In this document: piece by piece, positions 18,901 to 27,687 of the stretch
Numbering within the stretch: the first letter of the stretch is position 1
Layout of the letters: every line of letters begins with the position of its first letter
From: Nocardioides sp. Root240
GTDB lineage: Bacteria > Actinomycetota > Actinomycetes > Propionibacteriales > Nocardioidaceae
Assembly (NCBI RefSeq): GCF_001428825.1
Contig: NZ_LMIT01000002.1
Coordinates: forward strand, 605,916 to 669,915
Reading direction: 5' to 3'
Length of the DNA: 64,000 nucleotides
Notes under the pieces: generated by a model
Seen by the model: only the letters and a program-made list of their open reading frames with translations
Database searches by the model: none
What the model was told of the DNA's origin: nothing
Program-made: the position numbers and the translations under genes

Positions 18901-19844
18901 GCACGATCGGCAGCGCGCAGGCGCCGCGCGACGTGGTGATGGTGCGTCCGCACCGCTTCGCCCCCAACCCGGAGACGATCGCCGACAACCTCTTCCAGCC
19001 GCGGACGCCGGTCGTGCCGACGTCCGCGCTGGCCGAGGCCGCCTACTGGGAGGTGACCGCGATGGTCGCCACCCTCACGGAGGCCGGCATCCGGGTGCAC
19101 CTCTTCGAGGACGAGGAGGCCGGTCGACCCGACAGCGTCTTCCCCAACAACTGGTTCACGACGCACCCCGACGGCCGGGTCGCGCTGTACCCGATGTACT
19201 CGCCCAACCGGCGCACCGAGCGCCGCCGGGACATCATCGATGCGCTCCGTGGCACCTTCCGGATCACCGCCGTGCACGACTACTCCGTGCTCGAGGACGA
19301 CGCGCTCTACCTCGAGGGCACCGGGTCGATGGTCCTCGACCACGACCACCGGGTGGCCTACGTCGCCCGCTCGTTCCGGTCCCACGACCGAGCCGTCGCG
19401 ATGGTCTGCCAGGACCTCGGCTACCGGCCGGTGGTGTTCTCGACCGTCGACGGCCGGGGCGCCCCGATCTACCACACCAACGTGATGATGGCGGTCGGCC
19501 CGCGGCTCGCCCTGGTCGCGCTCGACTCGATCCCCGACGCGGGGGAGCGGCACGCCGTCGCCACCAGCCTCGCCACGACCGGTCACACCGTCGTCGAGCT
19601 CACCAGCGACCAGCTCGACGAGTTCGCCGGCAACACGATCGAGCTGACCGGCGCCGACGGCCCGTGCCTCGTGCTGTCGGCGCGCGCCCACGCGAGCCTC
19701 ACGCCGGGTCAGCTGCAGGTGCTCTCCGCGCACACCCGCCTGCTGCCGATCGACGTGCCGACGATCGAGCTCGCCGGCGGGTCCGTCCGCTGCATGATCG
19801 CGGGCATCCACCTCGCGGCGCGGCAGGTCGCTCAGCCGGCCTGA
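18897..19844 (+). CDS. ctlX: Citrulline hydrolase-like protein, CtlX type
   Basis: 315 residues. An arginine-deiminase-related fold with SVFPNNWFTTHPDGRVALYPM, the catalytic His region APIYHTNVMMAVG and a C-terminal Cys in GGSVRCMIAGIHLA. CtlX-type enzymes are described as hydrolysing citrulline to ornithine, which would join the DDAH-like (citrulline-making) and OCD-like (ornithine-using) neighbours into one route. ATG overlaps the OCD stop. Assignment to CtlX rather than another amidinotransferase-related family is by motif memory and context. Confidence 0.75.
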   Translation: MSTIGSAQAPRDVVMVRPHRFAPNPETIADNLFQPRTPVVPTSALAEAAYWEVTAMVATLTEAGIRVHLFEDEEAGRPDSVFPNNWFTTHPDGRVALYPMYSPNRRTERRRDIIDALRGTFRITAVHDYSVLEDDALYLEGTGSMVLDHDHRVAYVARSFRSHDRAVAMVCQDLGYRPVVFSTVDGRGAPIYHTNVMMAVGPRLALVALDSIPDAGERHAVATSLATTGHTVVELTSDQLDEFAGNTIELTGADGPCLVLSARAHASLTPGQLQVLSAHTRLLPIDVPTIELAGGSVRCMIAGIHLAARQVAQPA

Positions 19845-20380
19845 ACGACCCGGACCAGCGCGACGCGGGCCGATCCGTCGAGGCGCGCGGTCCCGGCGCC
19901 GGTCAGCACCGCGACGTCACCGGTGCCGAGGTCGGACCCGTCGAGGACGAGCGCCCCGTCGAGCACGACCATCACCGTCACCGCGGCGTCCGCCGCGAGC
20001 TCCACGGGCCCGGCGACCTGGCGCACCTCGATGTCGCCGGTCGTCGTACCGCGTCGGGTCATCAGGTTGAGGTCGCGGGTCGGCCGCTCGACGGTGCACG
20101 TCACCGGCAGCCCGCCGTCGAAGGCGAAGGGCACGTCCCGCGCGAGCGGCTGCGGCCCGTCGGGCAGGTGCAGCACCATGCCGTCGCCCTCGACCAGCAC
20201 GATCGTCCGGTCGATGCCCGGGAACAGTGAGAAGTCCCCGCTCTGCCCGACCTCGGCGAGGCTCACCCGCCACGCGAAGTCGTCGGGTGGGTCGCCGAGG
20301 GCGAGCTCGGTGGTCAGGCCCCGGCCGTTGCGCCAGGGAACGCGCGGCAGGTCCGCGGCGCGGGTGATCGTGGTGGTCAT
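19832..20380 (-). CDS. HutD/Ves family protein
   Basis: 182 residues from ATG 20380; a GTG five codons upstream (20395) is possible. The N-terminal PRVPWRNGRGLTTEL, WRVSLAEVGQSGDFSLFPGIDRTIVLVEGDG and a bicupin-like beta pattern match HutD. HutD is linked to histidine utilisation, but its biochemical role is unsettled and no hut genes are nearby. It is convergent with the citrulline operon, overlapping it by 13 bases. Confidence 0.82.
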   Translation of the reverse strand: MTTTITRAADLPRVPWRNGRGLTTELALGDPPDDFAWRVSLAEVGQSGDFSLFPGIDRTIVLVEGDGMVLHLPDGPQPLARDVPFAFDGGLPVTCTVERPTRDLNLMTRRGTTTGDIEVRQVAGPVELAADAAVTVMVVLDGALVLDGSDLGTGDVAVLTGAGTARLDGSARVALVRVVQAG

Positions 20381-20461
20381 CGCGGTCCAGTCCACCGGAT
20401 GTGAGGGCGGACGTGAAGGCCGCCCAGCGGCCCGGCGTCTGGGATCCGAGACCGCGCGACG

Positions 20462-22267
20462 TCAGTCGAGCGTCACGCGCGCCACCAGCCGGTGCCGCCC
20501 ACCGTCCTCGGTGACCGAGATGCCCGTTGTGCCGAACGCGGCGGCGTCCTCCGGCGACAGGTCGCCCTCGGAGACCATCGGCAGCCAGCTGTCGTCGAAG
20601 TCGGCGTAGGTGATCACCATGGCGTCGTCCGCGTCGGCGGTGGCGTCCTGGAAGCGCTCGAGGTCGCCGAGCGTCCTGTCGGGGTCCACCAGCTCCGCGA
20701 GGTACGACGGGTTGGGGCCGATCACGACTCCGTCGTCGGTGCGCACCGACTTGGCCACCACACCCAGGTCGTCCTGGGCGGCCAGCTTCGCCAGCGCGGC
20801 CTCGATCTTCGCCGGGTCGCCGGTGACCCGCGCGGCGATCGTGACCTTCGCGAGGTCCTCGTCCTCGAGCGCCTTGGCGAATCCCTTCTTCGCCGCGAAT
20901 GCGACGGAGTCGCCGCCGAGAGCCTCGAGGTCCTCGGGGGAGAGGCCCGTGGCCTCCCGGAAGCCGTCGACCAGCTCGGCGTCGGTGGAGCCCGAGGTGA
21001 AGAACCCGCCACGGGTCACCATCGGCTTCGCCCAGCCGTCCTTGAAGCCGGCGCCGAACGCGAGCACCGTGTCGGCGGGCAGGGCGGCGACCGCGTCGCG
21101 CGCGACCGTGGCGTCGTACGTCGACTCGTAGCCGGTCAGGAAGGGATCGGCGACGATCTCGAGCTCCAGGCCACCGTCGTCGAAGCGGGCCACGCCGCCG
21201 AGGCCGGAGAAGTTCTCGACCTGCTTGCGGACCTTCTCGGGGACCTGGAAGAGGTCCTCGAGCTCGTCGTCGATCTGATCCTCGTCGATGGGCTCGGCAT
21301 CTCCTTCCGGACCCACCTCGTCGTAGTGGAACGCCTTCGCCATATCCGCGTCCAGCTGCTTCTGCTGGGTGGGCGTGAGGTCCTCGTACTCGTCCATGAG
21401 GTCCATCACGCGCTGCTGCTCGGGCGTGAATTCCTCGTCGAAGTCACCGTCGGCGTCGCCCTCGAAGTCGGTGGCGAACGCGCTCAGGAAGGTCACGCTC
21501 GACACCAGCCCGGCCACCGGGTCCAGCGAGGTCACGGGCGACCACGAGAAGAAGCCGAGCACGTCGGAGGCGTCCTCGTCGTCCAGCAGCGCCTTGCCGA
21601 GCGCCGGTGCGGCGTACATGGTCAGTACCCCGGGGTCGCCGGCCGCGCCGGTCAGCTCCTGGAAGGTGCCGTCCTCGGCGAGGTTGGCGCCCTTGGTGTC
21701 GGAGACGACCTGCTTCGCGACCTGGTCGTCCTCGGCGAGCACGGCCCACTTCTCGCCGACGGTGAAGCCGAAGCCCCCGCAGTCGTCGGCGGTCCTGCCG
21801 AGCCCGGAGCGCGCCTTGTCGGCGTCGGAGACCTGGAGGACGACGACGACCTGCAGCCCGTCCTGCGGTACGACGGCCACGGCGCCGCGGTCGCCGGCCC
21901 AGCTCTTGACGTCCTTCCACGACAGGTCGCAGCCGCCGTCGGAGTCGATGGCGTCGACGATCGACTCGCGCAGGTCGTCGGTGGACCCGAGCCCGAGCTC
22001 CTTCTTGAGCGAGGGAACCGAGCGGAGCGCGTCGTAGGCCGCGACCTTCTGCCCGCCGGGCGGGTCGAGGTCGACGGCGAGGTAGGCGAGGGTGTTGGCG
22101 GGGAGCGCCTCGGCGGGCTGCGGTCCCTGGGAGCTCCACGCCTGCCAGGCCCAGGCGCCACCACCGACCACGGCGGCGACGACGACCACTCCGGCGGTCG
22201 CGGCGGCGCGGCGGCGCGGGCGGCGGGGAGCGGGTTCGGGGGAGGGCAGGGCGTCAGCGAGGGTCAC
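20462..22267 (-). CDS. DUF3352 membrane-anchored exported protein
   Basis: 601 residues from GTG 22267 (604 from GTG 22276). A basic N-terminus (PRRPRRRAAA) leads into one membrane helix (about 24-45), then a large exported region. The opening PAEALPANTLAYLAVDLDPPGGQKVAAYDALRS pattern is the DUF3352 start, and two related segments seem repeated (QVSDADKARSGLG... and ARVTGDPAKIEAAL...). A highly acidic region lies about 310-370. Function unknown; actinobacterial members are lipoprotein- or membrane-anchored. Start 22267 is preferred for its -10 hexamer. It diverges from the diiron oxygenase across two dyads. Confidence 0.75.
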   Translation of the reverse strand: MTLADALPSPEPAPRRPRRRAAATAGVVVVAAVVGGGAWAWQAWSSQGPQPAEALPANTLAYLAVDLDPPGGQKVAAYDALRSVPSLKKELGLGSTDDLRESIVDAIDSDGGCDLSWKDVKSWAGDRGAVAVVPQDGLQVVVVLQVSDADKARSGLGRTADDCGGFGFTVGEKWAVLAEDDQVAKQVVSDTKGANLAEDGTFQELTGAAGDPGVLTMYAAPALGKALLDDEDASDVLGFFSWSPVTSLDPVAGLVSSVTFLSAFATDFEGDADGDFDEEFTPEQQRVMDLMDEYEDLTPTQQKQLDADMAKAFHYDEVGPEGDAEPIDEDQIDDELEDLFQVPEKVRKQVENFSGLGGVARFDDGGLELEIVADPFLTGYESTYDATVARDAVAALPADTVLAFGAGFKDGWAKPMVTRGGFFTSGSTDAELVDGFREATGLSPEDLEALGGDSVAFAAKKGFAKALEDEDLAKVTIAARVTGDPAKIEAALAKLAAQDDLGVVAKSVRTDDGVVIGPNPSYLAELVDPDRTLGDLERFQDATADADDAMVITYADFDDSWLPMVSEGDLSPEDAAAFGTTGISVTEDGGRHRLVARVTLD

Positions 22268-22274
22268 CGGGCTC

Positions 22275-22280
22275 ACGCTA
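22275..22280 (-). promoter_or_regulatory. -10 hexamer TAGCGT, leaderless start of DUF3352 gene
   Basis: TAGCGT on the minus strand, seven bases before GTG 22267. It overlaps the alternative GTG 22276, which argues against that codon. Confidence 0.4.
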
Positions 22281-22312
22281 CGGCCTGAGAACCCTCGCCA
22301 CTGTCGTTTCCG

Positions 22313-22339
22313 GACAGGTCGACGAGAGGTCGACTTGTC
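22313..22339. promoter_or_regulatory. Dyad 1, candidate operator
   Basis: GACAGGTCGAC, five bases, GTCGACTTGTC: 11-base arms with one mismatch, between two divergent genes. Size and symmetry suit a TetR- or GntR-type dimer. Confidence 0.4.
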
Positions 22340-22350
22340 TATTACCGCCG

Positions 22351-22375
22351 GTTGCAGACAACCATTGTGTGCAAC
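22351..22375. promoter_or_regulatory. Dyad 2, candidate operator of diiron oxygenase
   Basis: GTTGCAGACAA, three bases, TTGTGTGCAAC: 11-base arms with one mismatch, ending 12 bases before the TAACTT -10 hexamer of the diiron gene. Bound protein would cover the -35 region and repress. No regulator gene is adjacent. Confidence 0.45.
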
Positions 22376-22387
22376 AGGCGTTTGCAC

Positions 22388-22393
22388 TAACTT
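22388..22393 (+). promoter_or_regulatory. -10 hexamer TAACTT, leaderless start of diiron gene
   Basis: TAACTT, seven bases before ATG 22401. Confidence 0.42.
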
Positions 22394-22400
22394 GGCGGGC

Positions 22401-23369
22401 ATGGGCAGCATCGGGACCAGCCAGCAGGACTACCAGGACCTGCTCCGCACCCTCTCCGAGGCGTCGGTCGACCACCACTTCGACGCCTTCGTCGATATCG
22501 CCTGGGACGCGCCGGAGAACCGGATCGATCCGCTGGATCCGCGCTGGATCCTGCCGAAGGTCGACGCGCTCGGACGCACCGAGTGGTACCGCTCGCTGCC
22601 GCGCGAGCGCCAGATCGAGGTCGGCTTCTACCGCCAGACCAACGTCGTCAAGGTCGGCCTGCAGTTCGAGCAGGTCCTCATCGCCGGCCTGATGATGTAC
22701 TGCCTCGACCTCCCCAACGGCCGTCCGGAGTTCCGCTACTCCACGCACGAGGCGACCGAGGAGTGCCACCACACGCAGATGTTCCAGGAGTTCGTGAACC
22801 GGACCGCTCTCGACGTCGCCGGCTCGCACTCCCTGTTCCGTGCGCTCGGCCCGTTCCTGCCCCTGGCAGCCAAGCACCTGCCCTTCATCTTCTTCATCGG
22901 CGTGCTCGGCGGCGAGGAGCCGATCGACTACGTCCAGAAGGTGATGCTCCGCTCCGGCGAGGACATGCACCCGCTCCTGGAGCGGATCAGCCAGATCCAC
23001 GTCGCCGAGGAGGCGCGCCACATCGGCTTCGCCCACCAGTACCTCGAGCACCGCGCCCCGCGCCTGGGCCGCTTCCACCGGGCCTTCGCCTCCGTGCTCA
23101 CGCCCGTCCTGATGCGGGTGCTGTGCGACGCGATCGTGGTCCCGGGCAAGAAGGCGGTCCGTGACATGGGCATCCCGCCCGAGGTGGTCCGCGAGGTCTG
23201 GTGGGAGAGCCCCGAGTCGCGGGAGTTCCTGCGTGACATGTTCGGCGACGTCCGGATGCTCGCCGAGGAGCTGGGCCTGATGAACCCGGTCTCGCGCCGG
23301 ATCTGGCGCCGGCTCGGCATCGCGGGCCGCCCCAACCGGTTCCGCAGCGAGCCGGCCCGGGCAGCCTGA
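22401..23369 (+). CDS. AurF-like diiron oxygenase
   Basis: 322 residues. Helix pairs carry ferritin-like iron ligands: HEATEECHHTQMF (about 119-131, E and ExxH) and HVAEEARHIGFAHQYL (about 200-215, ExxxH), with another Glu in GLQFEQVLIAG. This pattern matches AurF/CmlI-type N-oxygenases and related uncharacterised diiron proteins. Such enzymes use O2 to oxidise amines or other small substrates. No biosynthetic cluster surrounds it, so the substrate is unknown. Its promoter region contains two strong dyads, suggesting inducible expression. Confidence 0.8.
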   Translation: MGSIGTSQQDYQDLLRTLSEASVDHHFDAFVDIAWDAPENRIDPLDPRWILPKVDALGRTEWYRSLPRERQIEVGFYRQTNVVKVGLQFEQVLIAGLMMYCLDLPNGRPEFRYSTHEATEECHHTQMFQEFVNRTALDVAGSHSLFRALGPFLPLAAKHLPFIFFIGVLGGEEPIDYVQKVMLRSGEDMHPLLERISQIHVAEEARHIGFAHQYLEHRAPRLGRFHRAFASVLTPVLMRVLCDAIVVPGKKAVRDMGIPPEVVREVWWESPESREFLRDMFGDVRMLAEELGLMNPVSRRIWRRLGIAGRPNRFRSEPARAA

Positions 23370-23381
23370 ACCTGCTCGGGA

Positions 23382-24329
23382 TCAGGGAGCCGGGCGGTAC
23401 CACTCCGGCAGTACGCCGGGCTGCAGGTCGGTGGCGTCGCCGGGCCGCGTCAGCGTGAGCACCGCGCGGACGATCTCCGGCCGGTCGTGCAGGGCGTTGG
23501 CGATCGATCCCAGTCGCTCGGCCACGTCGGACTCCGGCGCGTCACCCACGAGGTCGACCGCCGCGACGAGGAAGATCCGGTCGGCGCCGACCCACTCCAT
23601 GTAGAGGTAGCTGATCCGCGCGATCTCCGGGTGGTCGAGCAGTGCGCGCAGGGCGACGTCGCGCGTCAGCGGCGTGACCGTCTCGCCGGTCAGGAAGTCC
23701 ATGTTGCGCCGGATCAGGATGAGCGCGACGACGCCGAGCAGGACGCCGACGACGATCGAGCCGATCGCGTCCCACACCGGGTCGCCCGTCAGCTGGTGCA
23801 GCAGGATGCCGACGAAGGCGACCGCCAGCCCGATCAGTGCGGCGAGGTCCTCGGCGAAGACGGCGCGCAGCATCGGGTTCGAGGTGACCTTGAGGTAGCG
23901 CAGCGGCGAGACCCGGCGCCGGGACGCAGCAGTGCGCGCCTCGCGCAGCGCCTGGAGGAAGGAGGTGCCCTCGAGGACGAAGGCCAGGGCGAGCACGACG
24001 TACGCCCACGTGTACGACGGCGCCTCCTCCTCGGCGCCCAGCGACTGCACGCCGTGCCAGACCGACACGGCCGCGCCCACGGTGAACAGGCCGAAGGCCG
24101 CGAACATCGACCAGATGTAGCCGACCCGGCCGTAGCCCAGCGTGTGGGTGGCGTCCGGCGGCCGGGCAGCGCGGCGCTCGCCGATCAGCAGGAACACCTC
24201 GTTGCCGGCGTCGGCCCAGGAGTGCGCCGCCTCGGCGATCATCGACGCCGAGCCGGTGACGACCGCCGCGACGCTCTTGGCCACCGCGATCAGCAGGTTC
24301 GCGGTGAACGCGACGACGACGGTCAGCAC
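23382..24329 (-). CDS. Cation diffusion facilitator transporter
   Basis: 315 residues, about six membrane helices with the metal-site motif [13 protein letters not shown] (HxxxD) in helix 2 and [13 protein letters not shown] (the second acidic pair) in helix 5, then a cytoplasmic ferredoxin-like C-terminal domain (about 215-300). CDF proteins export Zn2+, Fe2+, Mn2+ or Co2+ in exchange for protons; this helix-2 motif does not fix the metal. GTG 24329 is preceded by TAGCGT at leaderless spacing. The stop is 12 bases from the convergent diiron gene. Confidence 0.88.
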   Translation of the reverse strand: MLTVVVAFTANLLIAVAKSVAAVVTGSASMIAEAAHSWADAGNEVFLLIGERRAARPPDATHTLGYGRVGYIWSMFAAFGLFTVGAAVSVWHGVQSLGAEEEAPSYTWAYVVLALAFVLEGTSFLQALREARTAASRRRVSPLRYLKVTSNPMLRAVFAEDLAALIGLAVAFVGILLHQLTGDPVWDAIGSIVVGVLLGVVALILIRRNMDFLTGETVTPLTRDVALRALLDHPEIARISYLYMEWVGADRIFLVAAVDLVGDAPESDVAERLGSIANALHDRPEIVRAVLTLTRPGDATDLQPGVLPEWYRPAP

Positions 24330-24336
24330 CCGACGG

Positions 24337-24342
24337 ACGCTA
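24337..24342 (-). promoter_or_regulatory. -10 hexamer TAGCGT, leaderless start of CDF gene
   Basis: TAGCGT on the minus strand, seven bases before GTG 24329. It overlaps the end of the upstream paaX-like gene (stop at 24340), so the transporter would have its own promoter. Confidence 0.42.
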
Positions 24343-25086
24343 CCGGGCGCCGGCCTCCGCGAGCGAGCGGCGCATCTCGTTGATCCATGCCTTGTAGGCC
24401 ACGTGGTCGGCGCGCAGCCGCTCGCCGGGCCACCCGTCGGGCAGCAGCTCGGCGGGGAGGACCGGGTCGGTGAGCAGGTGGCGCCCCGAGGTGGCGCAGG
24501 CGGTGAAGCGGAGCACCGGGTCCTCGGTGGTCGTCGCGTCCAGCAGCTGCCGGGCGGACCTCGCCCAGGCGTCGAGGTCCCACAGCCGCGCGGCGAGCTC
24601 GGCGGGATCGGCGACGGGGGCGGCCGTGAACCGCTCGCACACGGCGCTGACCCGCTCGGGCCAGTCGAGCTCGAGGTTCGCCGGCCGGGTCCACACCCCT
24701 TCGCGGAGCTCGGCGAGCCGGAGCCCGGCGAGCTCGGCGCGCAGCTCGGCGCGGTCGGCCGCCGTACGACCGGCGGTGGTGACGACGACCAGCTCCCACG
24801 TGCCGTCCCAGTCCCGCCGTCGCGGGTGGGTCGCGCGCTCCTGGCGGCCCTGGCGCTCGAGGAGACGTTCGGAGAGCCCGTAGCCGCCCTCGTCGTCGCG
24901 GACCACGTCGCCGGCGGCCGTCATCCGCGAGAGCGCGACCCGGACGGTCGGCTCGGCGAAGCCGACCAGCGCGGCCGCGGCGACCAGCTCGCGGGTGGCG
25001 AGCGTCGACTCCTCGGCGGCAAGCATCAAGGTGAGCAGCGCGGAGCGCGTCGTGACGGGCTTGAGGACGGTGGTCGCGGGAGGCAT
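24340..25086 (-). CDS. PaaX family transcriptional repressor
   Basis: 248 residues from ATG 25086 (GTG 25098 also possible). N-terminal winged helix ([14 protein letters not shown], then [19 protein letters not shown]) followed by the PaaX central domain ([27 protein letters not shown]) and PaaX_C. PaaX-type repressors respond to aryl-CoA or acyl-CoA esters. It is divergent from an SDR and thioesterase pair, which are its probable targets. A weak dyad (GTGTT/AACAC, 25128-25150) lies in between. Confidence 0.87.
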   Translation of the reverse strand: MPPATTVLKPVTTRSALLTLMLAAEESTLATRELVAAAALVGFAEPTVRVALSRMTAAGDVVRDDEGGYGLSERLLERQGRQERATHPRRRDWDGTWELVVVTTAGRTAADRAELRAELAGLRLAELREGVWTRPANLELDWPERVSAVCERFTAAPVADPAELAARLWDLDAWARSARQLLDATTTEDPVLRFTACATSGRHLLTDPVLPAELLPDGWPGERLRADHVAYKAWINEMRRSLAEAGAR

Positions 25087-25127
25087 GGTGGGGCTCACCT
25101 TACGGTGTGCCGACACCTGTCGAGAAT

Positions 25128-25150
25128 GTGTTGTGACCTATGTCTAACAC
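25128..25150. promoter_or_regulatory. Weak dyad, possible PaaX-family operator
   Basis: GTGTT and AACAC arms 13 bases apart, with inner GTGAC and GTC partial symmetry, midway between the divergent start codons. Only position and symmetry support it. Confidence 0.25.
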
Positions 25151-25188
25151 TCTTGGCACGACTGTTCGACGTGTGTAACGGTTTCGTC

Positions 25189-26034
25189 ATGACGCAGAAC
25201 TCCACCGGCGGACGCCTCGCCGGACGCACCCTGATGATGTCCGGCGGCAGTCGCGGGATCGGCCTGGCGATCGGCCTGGCCGCCGCCCGCGAGGGCGCGA
25301 ACGTCGTGCTGCTCGCCAAGACCGACCTGCCGGACCCCCGGCTGCCCGGCACCGTCCACACCGCCGCCGCCGAGATCGAGGCCGCCGGGGGACAGGCGCT
25401 CGCCGTCGTAGGCGACGTCCGCGACGAGGCCTCGGTCGAGAACGCCGTGGCCCGCGCGGTCGACCGCTTCGGCGGCATCGACATCTGCATCAACAACGCC
25501 TCGGCCATCGCGCTGGACGGCACGGCCGAGCTGCCGGTCAAGCGCTTCGACCTGATGACCCAGATCCAGCTGCGCGGCACCTACCTGCTCACCCGCGCCT
25601 GCCTGCCCCACCTGCGCCAGGGCACCAACCCGCACATCCTCTCGCTCAGCCCGCCGCTCAACCTGTCGCCCGAGTGGCTGGGCAAGCACCCGGCGTACAC
25701 GCTGGCGAAGTACGGCATGTCCCTGCTGACCCTGGGCTGGGCCGCGGAGTACGCCGACGACGGCGTCGCCGCCAACTGCCTCTGGCCCGAGACCCTCATC
25801 GCCACTGCCGCGGTGCAGAACCTGCTCGGCGGCGACGACGCGATGGCGAAGGCCCGCACGCCGGAGATCGTGGCGGACGCCGCGATCGAGGTGCTCGTGC
25901 GCCCCTCCCGCGAGCTGACCGGCCAGACGCTGCTCGACGTGGACGTGCTCCGTGACGCGGGCGTGACCGACCTGTCGTCGTACGGCGGGACGGGCGAGCT
26001 GGAGTACGACATCTTCGTGGACGGCCCCCGATGA
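25189..26034 (+). CDS. HSDL2-like short-chain dehydrogenase
   Basis: 281 residues. TGxxxGIG appears as SGGSRGIGLAIGLA (about 16-29), INNASAIALDGTAELP and the catalytic YTLAKYGMSLLTLGWA (YxxxK) follow. The extended adenine-side loop AKTDLPDPRLPGTVHTAAAEI and the ending LSLSPPLNLSPEWLGKHPAYT are typical of the HSDL2-like subgroup of SDRs, often linked to fatty-acid or acyl-CoA metabolism. ATG 25189 is used; a GTG six codons earlier is possible. It overlaps the hotdog thioesterase by four bases. Confidence 0.85.
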   Translation: MTQNSTGGRLAGRTLMMSGGSRGIGLAIGLAAAREGANVVLLAKTDLPDPRLPGTVHTAAAEIEAAGGQALAVVGDVRDEASVENAVARAVDRFGGIDICINNASAIALDGTAELPVKRFDLMTQIQLRGTYLLTRACLPHLRQGTNPHILSLSPPLNLSPEWLGKHPAYTLAKYGMSLLTLGWAAEYADDGVAANCLWPETLIATAAVQNLLGGDDAMAKARTPEIVADAAIEVLVRPSRELTGQTLLDVDVLRDAGVTDLSSYGGTGELEYDIFVDGPR

Positions 26035-26405
26035 GCGCTCCCCGCACCGACGCCTACGCCGCCCTGCTCGGCATCGACGTCACCGGGCACGGCGGCGGCC
26101 GGGCCGAGGCGCAGGTGCAGGTCACCGACGACCACCTCAACCCGCACGGCACCGCCCACGGGTCCTTCCTGTTCTCCCTCGCCGGCATCGCCCTCGCGGC
26201 AGCCGCCAACGACGACGAGCACTCCGGCGTGGTCAGCGCCGTGCACATCGACTACGTGCGCCCGGCCCGTCCGGGGGACGCCCTGCTCGCGACCGCCGAG
26301 GTCGCGGAGCGGCTGGCGAAGGAGGACCTGTTCGTGGTGCGGGTGACCCACGGCGACGAGCTGGTCGCCCGGGCGACCGGGCGCGCCAACCGCCGCGCAC
26401 GCTAG
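26031..26405 (+). CDS. PaaI-type hotdog thioesterase
   Basis: 124 residues, a single hotdog fold. The active-site helix begins LNPHGTAHGSFLFSLAGIA, the PaaI signature (N..G..HGG-like, here HGS) with the acidic catalytic residue replaced by Ser/Leu context, so activity is likely but not certain. Hydrolyses acyl- or phenylacyl-CoA to acid plus CoA. ATG overlaps the SDR stop (ATGA). With the PaaX regulator it forms a small acyl-CoA module. Confidence 0.85.
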   Translation: MSAPRTDAYAALLGIDVTGHGGGRAEAQVQVTDDHLNPHGTAHGSFLFSLAGIALAAAANDDEHSGVVSAVHIDYVRPARPGDALLATAEVAERLAKEDLFVVRVTHGDELVARATGRANRRAR

Positions 26406-26411
26406 GTACAC

Positions 26412-27671
26412 CTACGCCGGGCTCAACGCGAGACGCAGGTGTGCGTGCCGGCGCACGAAGATGCTCGGCACCCACACCGCCGCCTCGTCCGCGGGTCCGT
26501 CGAGCCGGAACGACGAGGTCCGGGTCAGCAGCGCGTGGATCGCGACGGTCGCCTCGAGCCGGGCGAGCGCCGAACCCACGCAGAAGTGGATGCCGCGGCC
26601 GAACGCGAGGTGCTGCCGGACGCCGGTGCGGCCGAGGTCGAGCAGGTCCGGCTCCTCGAAGCGCGCCGGGTCGCGGTTGGCCGCGCCCCACAGCAGGAGC
26701 AGGGTGCTGCCGGCCGGCAGGTCCACGTCGCCGAGGCGCGTGGGAGCGGTGACGTGGCGGTAGTGCCCGCGGAAGGGCGACTCCAGGCGCAGGCACTCGT
26801 CGAGGAACGGGTCGATCAGGTCCGGCTGGTTGCGGAGCCGGTTCTGCAGGCACCCGTCCGTCGCCAACCGGTACGCCGCCGTGCCGAGCAGGCCCGCGGT
26901 GGACTCCCCGCCGGCACCGATCAGCTGCAGCAGCACCAGCACCGCCGTACCGACCTCGAGCTCGTCGAGCTGGCAGGCCAGCACCAGCTCGCCCATCAGG
27001 TCGTCACCCGGCCGGTCGAGCGCGGCGTCGAAGCGTCGCGCCAGGTGGTCGTGGAGGGCGAAGGAGGCGTTGATCGTGGTCTCGAGCCGCTGCTCGTCGA
27101 CCCAGCCGCCGAGCATCTCGGTGCTGTCGTAGGCCCACCGCAAGAGGTCCGGCACGTCCTCGGGCGCGAGCCCGATCAGCTCCGCGACCAGCGCGAGCGG
27201 AAGCCGGTCGGCCATGTCGGCCGCCCAGTCGGCGCTGTCGCCCGAGAAATGGGTGTCCCAGAGCCGGTCGACCTGCCCGGTCACGGACGACTCGAGCGCC
27301 CGGATCCGGCGGCCGATCGTGCCGAGCACGGCCGAGCGGTGCAGCTTGTGCGTCGGGTCGTCGGCCGTCGCGAGCACCTGCTCGACCGAGCCGCCGCCGT
27401 CCATCGGCAGCGTCGTCGCCGTGCCGTCCGGCCTGCGGACCAGGACCGAGCGCAGGTGCGAGGAGTAGGTCTCGGGCGCGGCCAGCACCTCCTGCACCAG
27501 CGCCCACGAGGACACCAGGTGCACGTCGGTCCCGGGGACGCGGTGCACGGGCGCGGCGGTCCGCAACCGGTCGAGCGCCGGGTACGGATCGGCGACCAGC
27601 GCGGGGTCGAACACGTCGAACATGGGATCAGCGTCGGACCCGAAGTGCGGCGCGTCCAGAGAACCGGACAC
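26412..27671 (-). CDS. Cytochrome P450
   Basis: 419 residues, soluble bacterial type. Heme loop FGRGIHFCVGSALARLEA with the Cys ligand at about residue 367; ExxR as ECLRLES; the I-helix oxygen-activation motif is GAGGESTAG, with Ser where Thr is usual. GTG 27671 follows GGAAGCGAG; an ATG 16 codons on is possible. The gene is convergent with the thioesterase gene and begins 16 bases after the membrane-protein gene on its own strand. No ferredoxin or ferredoxin reductase gene is adjacent. Substrate unknown. Confidence 0.92.
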   Translation of the reverse strand: MSGSLDAPHFGSDADPMFDVFDPALVADPYPALDRLRTAAPVHRVPGTDVHLVSSWALVQEVLAAPETYSSHLRSVLVRRPDGTATTLPMDGGGSVEQVLATADDPTHKLHRSAVLGTIGRRIRALESSVTGQVDRLWDTHFSGDSADWAADMADRLPLALVAELIGLAPEDVPDLLRWAYDSTEMLGGWVDEQRLETTINASFALHDHLARRFDAALDRPGDDLMGELVLACQLDELEVGTAVLVLLQLIGAGGESTAGLLGTAAYRLATDGCLQNRLRNQPDLIDPFLDECLRLESPFRGHYRHVTAPTRLGDVDLPAGSTLLLLWGAANRDPARFEEPDLLDLGRTGVRQHLAFGRGIHFCVGSALARLEATVAIHALLTRTSSFRLDGPADEAAVWVPSIFVRRHAHLRLALSPA

Positions 27672-27687
27672 CTCGCTTCCGCCGGGC

